A program made the position numbers and the translations under genes. A stretch of DNA of 64,000 nucleotides, from contig NZ_CP013363.1 in NCBI RefSeq assembly GCF_001718315.1, forward strand, positions 682,001 through 746,000, written 5' to 3'. The notes under the pieces are model-generated. The model saw only the letters and a list, made by a program, of their open reading frames with translations, did not search any database and was not told the origin of the DNA. The stretch comes from Burkholderia diffusa. GTDB taxonomy: Bacteria; Pseudomonadota; Gammaproteobacteria; Burkholderiales; Burkholderiaceae. This document shows positions 32,537 to 40,574 of the stretch, in pieces (the first letter of the stretch is position 1; each line of letters starts with the position of its first letter).

Positions 32537-32618
32537 TCCGGAAAATCGGTAATTTGTTTATGTCCCGGTTCGGGGTTCGGCAATATCGACCGGGTTCGCG
32601 GATTATCCATTTTCCGGA
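32537..32618. promoter_or_regulatory. long-range inverted repeat and shared 15-mer before bceT
   Basis: TCCGGAAAAT (32537-32546) is the perfect reverse complement of ATTTTCCGGA (32609-32618). Between them, CGGCAATATCGACCG (32578-32592) is the exact reverse complement of the 15-mer at 24030-24044 upstream of bceP. A common regulator binding site for the exopolysaccharide cluster is a reasonable inference. Confidence 0.5.
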
Positions 32619-32755
32619 AACATGGGCAATAGGTCCATATCGAAAATGAGCGGAGTGGAATTGGCCGTGCCGCCGGTTCTCGATATGCCGTTCGAAAAAC
32701 AATCGCGCCGGGTCGCGCAGCGACGCGGCGCAGTCAACGCAATCAGGATGCGAAC

Positions 32756-33643
32756 ATGTTGAAAGTCACCAAGGCCGTGTTCCCCGTCGCCGGTCTCGGC
32801 ACGCGGTTCCTCCCGGCAACGAAGGCGAGCCCGAAGGAAATGCTGCCCGTCGTCGACAAGCCGCTGATCCAGTACGCGGTCGAGGAAGCGATCAACGCCG
32901 GTATCACCGAGATGATCTTCGTGACCGGGCGCAGCAAGCGCGCGATCGAGGATCACTTCGACAAGTCGTACGAGATCGAGGCCGAACTCGAGGCGCGCGG
33001 CAAGGAAAAGCTGCTCGAACTCGTGCGTGGCATCAAGCCGAGCCACGTGAACTGCTTCTACGTGCGCCAGCCGGAAGCGCTCGGTCTCGGCCACGCGGTG
33101 CTGTGCGCGGAAAAGCTCGTGCACGGCGAGCCGTTCGCGGTGATTCTCGCCGACGACCTGCTGCACGGCGAGCAGCCGGTGCTCAAGCAGCTCGTCGACG
33201 TGTTCGACCACTATCACAGCTCGGTGATCGGAGTCGAGACGATTCCGCGCGAGGACAGCCGCTCGTACGGCGTCGTCGAAGGCCGCGAGTGGGAAGAGGA
33301 CATCATCAAGCTGTCGGGCATCATCGAGAAGCCGGCGCCGGAAGACGCGCCGTCGAACCTCGGCGTGGTCGGTCGCTATGTGTTCATGCCGACGATCTTC
33401 GATCACCTGCGCAAGCTCAAGCCGGGTGCCGGCGGCGAGCTGCAGTTGACCGACGCGATCCAGACGCTGCTCGCGAACGAACAGGTGCTCGCGTATCGCT
33501 ACTACGGCACGCGGTTCGATTGCGGCAGCAAGATCGGCTACCTCAAGGCGACCGTCGAGCTCGCGCTCCAGCATCCGGAAGTGAGCCGCGAATTCGAGGC
33601 GTACCTGCGTACCTGTCTGCCCGCGCTGGCTGCTGTCGCATAA
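32756..33643 (+). CDS. bceT: UTP-glucose-1-phosphate uridylyltransferase
   Basis: A 295-residue GalU-type nucleotidyltransferase making UDP-glucose, from which the glucose and glucuronate of cepacian derive. Signatures: [20 protein letters not shown] (nucleotide and activating lysine), [26 protein letters not shown] (metal aspartates) and [13 protein letters not shown]. Full family length. AGGATG precedes the ATG. Confidence 0.95.
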   Translation: MLKVTKAVFPVAGLGTRFLPATKASPKEMLPVVDKPLIQYAVEEAINAGITEMIFVTGRSKRAIEDHFDKSYEIEAELEARGKEKLLELVRGIKPSHVNCFYVRQPEALGLGHAVLCAEKLVHGEPFAVILADDLLHGEQPVLKQLVDVFDHYHSSVIGVETIPREDSRSYGVVEGREWEEDIIKLSGIIEKPAPEDAPSNLGVVGRYVFMPTIFDHLRKLKPGAGGELQLTDAIQTLLANEQVLAYRYYGTRFDCGSKIGYLKATVELALQHPEVSREFEAYLRTCLPALAAVA

Positions 33644-33687
33644 GCAGCCGCGCTGCTTCGCTGTTTCAGGTGGTGGTTGTTCCGTTG

Positions 33688-33719
33688 GCCCCGGCCGCCT
33701 TGTGCGTCGGGGCTTTTTT
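33688..33719 (+). terminator. intrinsic terminator after bceT
   Basis: GCCCCG (33688-33693) pairs with CGGGGC (33708-33713), followed by six T residues (33714-33719). The remaining 220 bp to bceU hold no gene I can support. Confidence 0.75.
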
Positions 33720-33938
33720 GCGTGTGGACCACAGCGGCGGGGCGGATTTCGGGCGGATTCGATCGGTTGCGTGTGCGACGATTCTGGTATGCCGCCGGAC
33801 GGTGATGCCGGTTCGAGCGCGCGTTGCGCGGTGCGCCGGATGCCATGGCGATGAAACCGGTGCCGACGCGCCGGTCGCTTACGCGTTGATGAATGACGGG
33901 CGTCGACAGGCTGCGTCTCGTCGGCGCCGGTATCGCGC

Positions 33939-35057
33939 TCAGCGTGGCGACGTGCTCGGCCGCGCGACGAAGTACCGGGCCAGCATCGCGGCGATCGGCT
34001 TCTTCAAGTCGAGCAGCCGCCTTTCAAGATAGCGCCACGACAGATGGGCGAGCAGCACGGCGAGCGCGAACTGCAGCACTTCGGGCAGCACTTCCCGGAT
34101 GATCGCCGGCATCGGCACGTGCGCGAACAGCGCGGGCATCTCCCCGAAACGTGCCGGGATCAGGTTGTGGAACAGGTAAAAGCCGTAGCTGATCGTGCCG
34201 AGATAGACGAGCGGCGACCAGTCGAGCAGTGCCACGGCCGGATGGTCGGGTTCGGTGACGATCCACAGCATGAGCGCGCCGAGCGACGCGGACAGGCCGA
34301 GATCCACGAACCCCGTGACGACGTCCGGCAGCATCGTGAAGGCGGGCAGCGCGAGGAAGAACACGACGCCGGCCGCGCCGAGCCAGCCGGGCGGAATGCG
34401 GCGGACGACGTTCTGGCCGTGATCGGCGAGCGCCATCGCACCGACGCCGCCCAGCGCGATCAGCGCGAAATTCCACGGGGAAAACGCGTAGATCAGCACC
34501 GGCGATGCATCGAGCGCGTAGAGCGCGAGATGCGCGAACGCGCACAGCGCGACGGCGGCGACGCCCAGCGCGACGTGACGCGCGGCCGGCACTGCGAGCA
34601 GCGTGAGCGGCGCAATCAGATAGAACTGCTGTTCAACCGCGAGGCTCCAGAAATGCGACGTGGAGCCCGGCCAGCCGTCCTTCACGACGCCGATCCAGTA
34701 ATTCGACAGGAACGTCGCGTGCCACGCGAGCCCGAGATTGACGCCGCGCTGGTAGAACAGCGCGTGCGCGATCGCGAGCGCGGCGAGCAACAGGTAATAG
34801 ACGGGAAAGATTCTCAGCGCGCGCTTCGCGAGGAACAGCGCCAGCGCATGGCGGCGTGTCATCGTGCCGCATTCGATCGCCTGACGGTTGCGATGCAATT
34901 CGCCGACGATCAGGAATCCGCTGATGAAGAAAAACGTCCACACACCGAGCTTGCCGACGTCGACAGCGAGGACGTGGCCCTTGTGGGACAGGAAAACGAG
35001 GATGACGGCGATGGCTCGCAGGCCGTCGAGTCCTTTGACGTATCTGACTTCGCGCAT
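33939..35057 (-). CDS. bceU: acyltransferase-3 family membrane protein
   Basis: A 372-residue polytopic protein beginning [20 protein letters not shown], the family signature, with VWTFFFISGFLIVGELHRNR and HFWSLAVEQQFYLIAPLTLL. It is the third acyltransferase of the cluster and convergent with bceT. I chose the ATG at 35057 because the region upstream in frame (to 35237) is non-hydrophobic and unlike the family. The C terminus is Lys/Arg-rich and cytoplasmic. Confidence 0.87.
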   Translation of the reverse strand: MREVRYVKGLDGLRAIAVILVFLSHKGHVLAVDVGKLGVWTFFFISGFLIVGELHRNRQAIECGTMTRRHALALFLAKRALRIFPVYYLLLAALAIAHALFYQRGVNLGLAWHATFLSNYWIGVVKDGWPGSTSHFWSLAVEQQFYLIAPLTLLAVPAARHVALGVAAVALCAFAHLALYALDASPVLIYAFSPWNFALIALGGVGAMALADHGQNVVRRIPPGWLGAAGVVFFLALPAFTMLPDVVTGFVDLGLSASLGALMLWIVTEPDHPAVALLDWSPLVYLGTISYGFYLFHNLIPARFGEMPALFAHVPMPAIIREVLPEVLQFALAVLLAHLSWRYLERRLLDLKKPIAAMLARYFVARPSTSPR

Positions 35058-35325
35058 GAAGGCATCCGGGGCACTGAGCGAGGTCAGTATAGGTGCGCAA
35101 ATATCGAACGTAATTCGCGATCGGACGCGTTTGGACGTATACGTGAAGGCGTTTTTCGATGCTGGCGCGCCGTCGAAGTCGGTCGCGCGCAACAAAACCT
35201 GCGGGAAACCCCGCGAAAACGCATAAAAGTACTCCACGAAGCGTCAAGGCGCTTGTAGAATCCGGCGTTGAAGCGCGCGCGTTGCACGCTTCGTGTATCC
35301 AACGACCACACCTGGTAGGAGAAAC

Positions 35326-35775
35326 ATGGCGACTTCCGCAAAAAAGGTGGCCAAGAAGGCTGCCGTACCGGCGACCAAGAAAGTGGCTGCCAAAAAGGCT
35401 GCGCCCGCGAAGAAAGTAGTGGCCAAGAAGGCTGTCGCAAAGGCAGCACCGGCTGCTCCGACGCCGCTGAAGGACAAGTTCACGAAGGCATCGCTCGCAA
35501 CGCACATCGCTGAGCGCGCAGCTGTCGAAGTGAAGGCGGTCAAGGCGGTGCTCGCCGCACTCGAGAACGTCGTGCTGGGCTCGGTTCACAAGAAGGGCGC
35601 AGGCGAATTCACGCTGCCGGGTCTGCTGAAGATCACGGCGCAAGTCGTGCCGGCGAAGAAGAAGCGCTTCGGCAAGGATCCGTTCACGGGCGAAGAGCGC
35701 TGGTTCCCGGCCAAGCCGGCCAGCGTGCGCGTGAAGGCACGTGCGCTGAAGAAGCTGAAGGACGCGGCTGCGTAA
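35326..35775 (+). CDS. HU-family DNA-binding protein with histone-H1-like lysine/alanine tail
   Basis: A 149-residue protein. Residues 1-57 are an Ala/Lys/Pro repeat (KKVAKKAAVPATKKVAAKK), like eukaryotic H1 tails. Residues about 58-149 form an HU/IHF-type fold (FTKASLATHIAERAAVEVKA and LPGLLKITAQ). It probably compacts or organises the nucleoid. TAGGAG lies 5 bases before the ATG. TAGAAT at 35256-35261 is a possible -10. A strong terminator follows, so it is monocistronic. Confidence 0.9.
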   Translation: MATSAKKVAKKAAVPATKKVAAKKAAPAKKVVAKKAVAKAAPAAPTPLKDKFTKASLATHIAERAAVEVKAVKAVLAALENVVLGSVHKKGAGEFTLPGLLKITAQVVPAKKKRFGKDPFTGEERWFPAKPASVRVKARALKKLKDAAA

Positions 35776-35827
35776 TGCCGCGTAACGGTCGCCGAATGCA
35801 TGTCGGCGGCCGTTGCGATGTCCGACG

Positions 35828-35860
35828 ATCCCCGTACGCGAAAGCGTACGGGGATTTTTA
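35828..35860 (+). terminator. intrinsic terminator after the HU-like gene
   Basis: A perfect 12-bp stem, ATCCCCGTACGC (35828-35839) with GCGTACGGGGAT (35844-35855), closed by a GAAA tetraloop and followed by TTTTATT. Confidence 0.93.
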
Positions 35861-36034
35861 TTGCGCTGCGCAAATCGCGCGCACGCGCCGGTATCGCGCG
35901 GCGCGAATACGGTTCGACGTAACGCGTATCCGGCACTGCGGGCCGCTTGCGCCGATGACCGAATCGCCGTGTTCGTGCCGGCGCGCGGCTGTGCATCGCC
36001 GTACGCCGCGCGTGTGTCGCGCGGGGCCCGCGTC

Positions 36035-36831
36035 ATGAACGCGCCGATCGTTCCTGCCGAGATCGCCGACCAGGTGACGGCCGCATGCGCCGCGATCGAA
36101 CGGCATCTCGGCGCAACGCTGCTGGCAGTGCATCTATTCGGTTCGGCGCTCGACGGCGGGCTGAAACCGCGCAGCGACATCGATCTGCTGGCGACGGTTG
36201 CCGCATCGCCGGACGAAGCGCTGCGGCGCGCGCTGATGCTCGATTTGCTCGACGTGTCTGCGCCGCCGCAGAGCACCGCACGCATGCGCGCTGGAAGTCA
36301 CCGTGGTCGTGCACGGCGACGTGGTGCCGTGGCGTCATCCGGCCCGACGCGAACTGCAGTTCGGTGAATGGCTGCGCCGCGATCTGCGCGGGTATCGCCG
36401 AACCGGCGTGCGTCGATCACGATCTGGCGATTCTGTTGACGAAGGTGCGGCAGCACGCCGTTGCGCTGCGCGGGCCGCACGCGGCCGCATGGTTCGACGC
36501 GGTGCCCACGCGCGATTTCGCAGCCGCGCTCGTCGCCACGGTTGCGCAGTGGAATGCCGAGCCCGACTGGCGCGGCGACGAATGCAACGTCGTGCTCGCG
36601 CTCGCACGCATCTGGTACAGCGCCGCGACCGGCAGGATCGCGCCGAAGGATGTCGCCGCGGCGTGGGCGCTGGAGCGCCTTCCGGACGCGTACCGGCCCG
36701 TCTTGTCGGCCGCGCGTACCGTCTACCTGCACGGCGACGATGACGGTGCCGATACGCTGTTGTCGGGCCGGCCGGTCGCCGCATTCGTGCGTTACGTGCG
36801 ACGGATCGTCGAAGCCATGATGTCGGCGTAG
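36035..36831 (+). pseudogene. aminoglycoside 3''-adenylyltransferase (AadA-like), double frameshift
   Basis: The first frame (from ATG 36035) carries the nucleotidyltransferase motif LFGSALDGGLKPRSDIDLL. At about 36285-36291 the frame shifts, with ALEVTVVVHGDVVPWRHPARR continuing in the next frame as LEVTVVVHGDVVPW. At about 36385-36390 it shifts again to AGIAEPACVDHDLAILLTKV and runs to the TAG at 36829. Each junction is explained by a 2-base loss in a GC repeat (CGCG and CTCGCG-like). Intact relatives adenylate streptomycin or spectinomycin; as written this gene would not give a full enzyme. Sequencing error is an alternative. Confidence 0.75.
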
Positions 36832-36970
36832 CAGCGTGCGAACGGCCGCTGCGCGCGATTGCGTCGCGGCGCGATGCAATCCCGTCGACGGCCGCGGCCA
36901 AGCGCGTATCGCGCGCGCTCCACGAGCGTGCCGACGCCCGCGCGACGGAGGCCGCGACACCCGTGCCTCG

Positions 36971-37444
36971 TCAGCCCGCCGTGCCGGCGTAGGCGGCCTT
37001 CAGCGCGGCGACGTCGAACTTCGTCATCTGCATCATGGCCGCGGCCACGCGCGCCGCCTTGACCCCGTCACGGTCGGCCATCATCGGGATCAGCGCGTCG
37101 GGCACGATCTGCCACGAGACGCCGAAGCGGTCGCGCAGCCAGCCGCAGCCGTCGGCCGTGCCGCCGCTGTCGAGCAGCGCGCTCCAGTAGCGGTCGAGTT
37201 CCGCCTGGTCGGCGCAACTGATCATCAGCGAGATCGCGTGGTTGAACGTCTCGGTGCGCGGGTGGCTCATCGCGATGAACGGCTGCCCGAACAGCTCGAA
37301 TTCGACCATCCGGGTGCCGTCCGTGCCGGCGACCGCCGTGACGCGCACGACGCGCGAGTTGGGGAAAATGCCCGCATAGAAGGCCGCGGCTTCTTCGGCT
37401 TCGGTCGCGTACCAGAGGAATGGCGTGATCTTCTGAATCGTCAT
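36971..37444 (-). CDS. VOC-superfamily (PhnB/glyoxalase-like) protein
   Basis: A 157-residue protein starting MTIQKITPFLWYATEAEEAA. It has the paired beta-alpha-beta-beta-beta modules of the vicinal oxygen chelate fold, with FYAGIFPNSRVVRV and GWLRDRFGVSWQIVP typical of the PhnB / 3-demethylubiquinone-like subgroup. The substrate is unknown. CAGGAG precedes the ATG at 37444. It stands alone. Confidence 0.85.
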   Translation of the reverse strand: MTIQKITPFLWYATEAEEAAAFYAGIFPNSRVVRVTAVAGTDGTRMVEFELFGQPFIAMSHPRTETFNHAISLMISCADQAELDRYWSALLDSGGTADGCGWLRDRFGVSWQIVPDALIPMMADRDGVKAARVAAAMMQMTKFDVAALKAAYAGTAG

Positions 37445-37835
37445 GGAGCGTCTCCTGTCGGGTATCGGTGAGGGACGGGGCAATCTGCGCGCCGCCATCG
37501 ATACGACGGACGAAGGCCGTCGAAATCGACACGTCGAAGCATAGTGCTTCACGTCGCGGTATTGAAATCGGCAGGGTGGACGGACAAACGCCCGTTGCGA
37601 TGAGGGATCCCGTTGTCGCGCGTCAGGCTGACGTGGAGCGAGTGGTCCGCGCGACGGCGTGCACGGGATCGGCCGTATGTAGCCGTCGTAGCCGTCGGAC
37701 AGCGAGGGGTGTCCGGGTGCCTCTGGACAGGCGTCCCGCGCGCGACAGGTGGTCCAGGGACTGCGCACATGCCGGTTGTCGCACCCGGAGCCCCGGGGGC
37801 GTCGTCGTTCGACCGGGCGCCGCCGGCAGCGGACG
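37445..37835. other. intergenic region between VOC gene and porin terminator
   Basis: About 390 bp without a supportable gene. Short open frames on both strands are arginine/proline-rich shadows. It must hold the VOC gene promoter close to 37445, but I see no clear -35/-10 pair. Confidence 0.4.
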
Positions 37836-37874
37836 AAAAAAAACCAGCCACGGCCGAAACCGGTGACTGGTTTT
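37836..37874 (-). terminator. intrinsic terminator of the porin gene
   Basis: Read on the minus strand, ACCAGTCACCGG pairs with CCGTGGCTGGT around TTTCGG, followed by eight T residues (the + strand A-run at 37836-37843). It lies 53 bp past the porin stop. Confidence 0.85.
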
Positions 37875-37926
37875 GCAGTTCGGCGACATGGCGTCGGAGA
37901 CGCCATGCACGCCGGAAACGTACTTC

Positions 37927-39084
37927 TTAGAACTTGTGGCGCAGGCCGAGTGCGACGATTTCTTGCGACTTCGTGCCAGCGATGCCATACGAGCCCACCG
38001 ATGCTTGCGCCGGCGACGTCGTGCCGTCTGCGTTGAGCTGCGTGCCGCTCGCATGCTGGTACGCACCGACCAGGTAGATGTCCGTGCGCTTCGACAGCGA
38101 GTAGTCCGCACCCAGCGACACCTGATGGTACTTGGCGTCCGTATTGCCGCTTGCCTTCGTGTACGAGTAGCCGAGGCCCAGCAGCACCGGCGGCGTGACC
38201 TGGTACGTCACGAACGCGCGGCCCGTGTTGTACTTCTCGGTCGAACCGAAGCCCGACGATGCGTCCGGCTTGTACTGTGCGTTGCTGTAGCCGAGGCCAA
38301 GCGTCACCGGGCCGATTGCATACTGACCTGCGACTTGCGCGATGGCGATCGACTTTGCCGAGACATAGCCCAGGTTGATCGGGCCGTCGACGATGTTGTC
38401 CGACGTCGTCGAGGTCCAGTCAGTGCGTGCGCCTGCTGCCGGCGTCGGGTTGTTCGCATAGAAGTAGCCTGCCGCAACGCCGACCGGGCCGTTGTTGTAT
38501 GCGGCTGCGACCGACCACGTCTGGCCAGCGCCCGTCTTGCCTGCGACGCCACCAAGGGCATACATGCCTTCGACCTGGAAGCCTGCGAACACCGGCGAGG
38601 TGTACTTGATCGCGTTGCTGACGCGCAGCGAGTTGTCGTTGTTGTCGACGTCGCCCGGCGTAGCGAACACGCTACCGAAATAGTTGTCGGCCGTCACGGC
38701 TTGGACCAGATCGACGATCGGGTCATATTGGCGGCCCAGCGTCAGCGTACCGTACTGGCTGCTTTCCAGGCCGACGTAAGCCTGGCGACCGAACATGCGC
38801 CGGCCTTGGCCCAGTGCGCCCGATGCCGAGTTGAAGCCGTTTTCCAATTGGAAGATCGCCTTCAGGCCGCCACCGAGGTCTTCGGAACCCTTCAGGCCGA
38901 AACGGCTGCCTTGCAGGTTGCCGCTACCCATCGACCAGGAATTGTTGCCTTGACCGTCGTTACCGTGGACATAGGTGATCGACGTATCGATCACGCCGTA
39001 CAGCGTGACGCTCGACTGAGCGTGAGCAGCGCCAGCGGCGCCCAGCAGGGCGAGCGAGAGGGTCGAGAGTGCGAGTTTCTTCAT
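37927..39084 (-). CDS. general porin, OmpC-like (beta-proteobacterial type)
   Basis: A 385-residue outer-membrane protein. The signal peptide MKKLALSTLSLALLGAAGAA is cleaved near AHA-QSS. The mature start QSSVTLYGVIDTSITYV and the segment SRFGLKGSEDLGGGLKAIFQ are diagnostic of trimeric 16-strand porins of this group. The chain ends in phenylalanine (GLRHKF), the Bam recognition residue. Substrate selectivity cannot be read. GGAG lies about 10 bases before the ATG. Confidence 0.95.
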   Translation of the reverse strand: MKKLALSTLSLALLGAAGAAHAQSSVTLYGVIDTSITYVHGNDGQGNNSWSMGSGNLQGSRFGLKGSEDLGGGLKAIFQLENGFNSASGALGQGRRMFGRQAYVGLESSQYGTLTLGRQYDPIVDLVQAVTADNYFGSVFATPGDVDNNDNSLRVSNAIKYTSPVFAGFQVEGMYALGGVAGKTGAGQTWSVAAAYNNGPVGVAAGYFYANNPTPAAGARTDWTSTTSDNIVDGPINLGYVSAKSIAIAQVAGQYAIGPVTLGLGYSNAQYKPDASSGFGSTEKYNTGRAFVTYQVTPPVLLGLGYSYTKASGNTDAKYHQVSLGADYSLSKRTDIYLVGAYQHASGTQLNADGTTSPAQASVGSYGIAGTKSQEIVALGLRHKF

Positions 39085-39513
39085 CGTTGAGTATCTCCAC
39101 GCAAATGAATCGTCATTCGTTATTTGTTGCGGATTGGAGAATAGCTCAGTGCCATACATGCAAGAAAGCTTAAAAAATAAAGTGTCTCGAAAAGGTAACA
39201 GCAGGAAAAAGTCCATATATATCAAGCACATCAACGACTGTTCCGCTTTTTGAAATAGTTGACAATTGCTGCGCTGCGATTGTTGCGGCGGTTGGTGCAT
39301 CCGGCAGCGGATGGGCGAGTTTCGCCGGTTCGAGCGCGGAAATCGAGGCATGCAAACGTTTGCCGTTGCAGCGTGCATCGCGTGTCGATGCAAAGAACGC
39401 GTCAACGTGCGCGAATGCCCGGCGGGCGGGATGGTTGCGGAAAGGGAAGCGCTCGCGTAGGGCCGCGATACCACGCGCGCGGCGCGCGGCAGCGGCAAGC
39501 AATGCGTCGCGAA
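39085..39513. promoter_or_regulatory. porin upstream region with extended -10 candidate
   Basis: About 430 bp, notably AT-rich at 39110-39260. On the minus strand TGATATATA (39216-39224) fits an extended -10, giving a porin leader near 120 bases. No good -35 accompanies it. Nothing supports a gene here; a long leader would suit post-transcriptional control, common for porins, but no small-RNA gene is visible. Confidence 0.35.
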
Positions 39514-40467
39514 TCAGTCGCTGCTTGCGCGATCGGGCGGAGCGGCCGCGGCCGCGGTGTTGCCGGTGCGGCGATACGCATCGCCGCGCGCGGCCGCGAA
39601 TTCGGCGCCGAGCAGCAGCACGGCTGCGGAGAAGTACAGCCACATCAGCAGGACCGCGAACGATCCGGCCGCGCCGAACGCGCTGGCCGTGCCGGCGTGC
39701 GCGAGATACAGCGCGAACAGCTTCTTGCCGCCCGAGAACAGGATCGCGGACACGATCCCGCCGATCAACGCGTCACGCCACGCGACGCGCGCGTCGGGCA
39801 GGAACTTCATCAGCGCCGCGAACGCGCCCGCGAGCACCGCGATGCCGACGAAGAACTGCAGCAGGTTGGTGATCGCGACGTACGGCGAATCGCCGAGCAG
39901 CCAGGTGCCGATAAACGTGATCGCGGTATCGAGCACGAGCGACACGATCAACAGGAATGCGACGCCGAGCACGAGCCCGAACGAAATCAGCCGCACGCGC
40001 ACGAGCCCGAGCATGCTCGACCAGCGGCTTTCCGTACTCGGCCAGATCACGCTCAGCGCGGTGTTCAGCGACGCGAACGTCGCCGACGCGCCGAGCGCGA
40101 GCGCGGCGAACGAGATCAGCGTCGCGATTCCGCCGCGCTCGCCCGCGCGATGTGCGTTCTGCACGATTGTCTGGATACTGGCCGCCGCGTCGTCGCCGAT
40201 CAGTTGATGCGCCTGCTCGAACACCTGGCCGCGTGCGGCGTCGTCGCCGTAGAACCAGCCGGCCACGGCGATCACCATCACGAGCGTCGGCGCGAGCGAG
40301 AACGCCGAGAAGAACGCGATGCTCGCGGCCATCGCCGAGCAGCGGTCGGACGAGAAGCGCTTGAACGCGTCGAGTGCCCAGTTGGCCTGTCGTTGCGCGA
40401 GACGGGTGGCTTCGGATGTGATCTGTCGTTTCATGACGGTTCGATTGGGCGTTGAATGCGAGGACAT
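39514..40467 (-). CDS. YihY/BrkB family inner-membrane protein
   Basis: A 317-residue protein with six predicted membrane helices. FSSDRCSAMAASIAFFSAFSLAPTL is the conserved first helix region, and AFAALMKFLPDARVAWRDALIGG and WLYFSAAVLLLGAEFAAARG are also family hallmarks. Function is unsettled (once called ribonuclease BN in error). Two starts are possible, 40467 and 40434; neither has a good ribosome site. Confidence 0.85.
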   Translation of the reverse strand: MSSHSTPNRTVMKRQITSEATRLAQRQANWALDAFKRFSSDRCSAMAASIAFFSAFSLAPTLVMVIAVAGWFYGDDAARGQVFEQAHQLIGDDAAASIQTIVQNAHRAGERGGIATLISFAALALGASATFASLNTALSVIWPSTESRWSSMLGLVRVRLISFGLVLGVAFLLIVSLVLDTAITFIGTWLLGDSPYVAITNLLQFFVGIAVLAGAFAALMKFLPDARVAWRDALIGGIVSAILFSGGKKLFALYLAHAGTASAFGAAGSFAVLLMWLYFSAAVLLLGAEFAAARGDAYRRTGNTAAAAAPPDRASSD

Positions 40468-40500
40468 CGTGGATCAGACAAATCGGTATTGATCCGAGGA

Positions 40501-40531
40501 TTCGATCATAGTTGCCTGAACTGTCTATAAT
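40501..40531 (+). promoter_or_regulatory. promoter candidate for fdoGHI
   Basis: A perfect TATAAT at 40526-40531 lies 43 bp before the fdoG ATG. The nearest -35-like hexamer is TTCGAT at 40501-40506 with 19-bp spacing, which is poor, so an activator may be needed. No FNR-type box with correct spacing was seen. Confidence 0.5.
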
Positions 40532-40574
40532 TCCTTTCAGTTTCACCCCACCCCACAAAAACGCCGAGACCATC

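Noticed and set aside
37549-37851. 100-residue minus-strand frame between VOC gene and porin
   Set aside because: Low-complexity Arg/Pro/Thr product, overlapping the porin terminator.
39259-39264. Consensus TTGACA on the + strand
   Set aside because: No -10 hexamer at 16-18 bp and no + strand gene downstream before the YihY gene on the minus strand.
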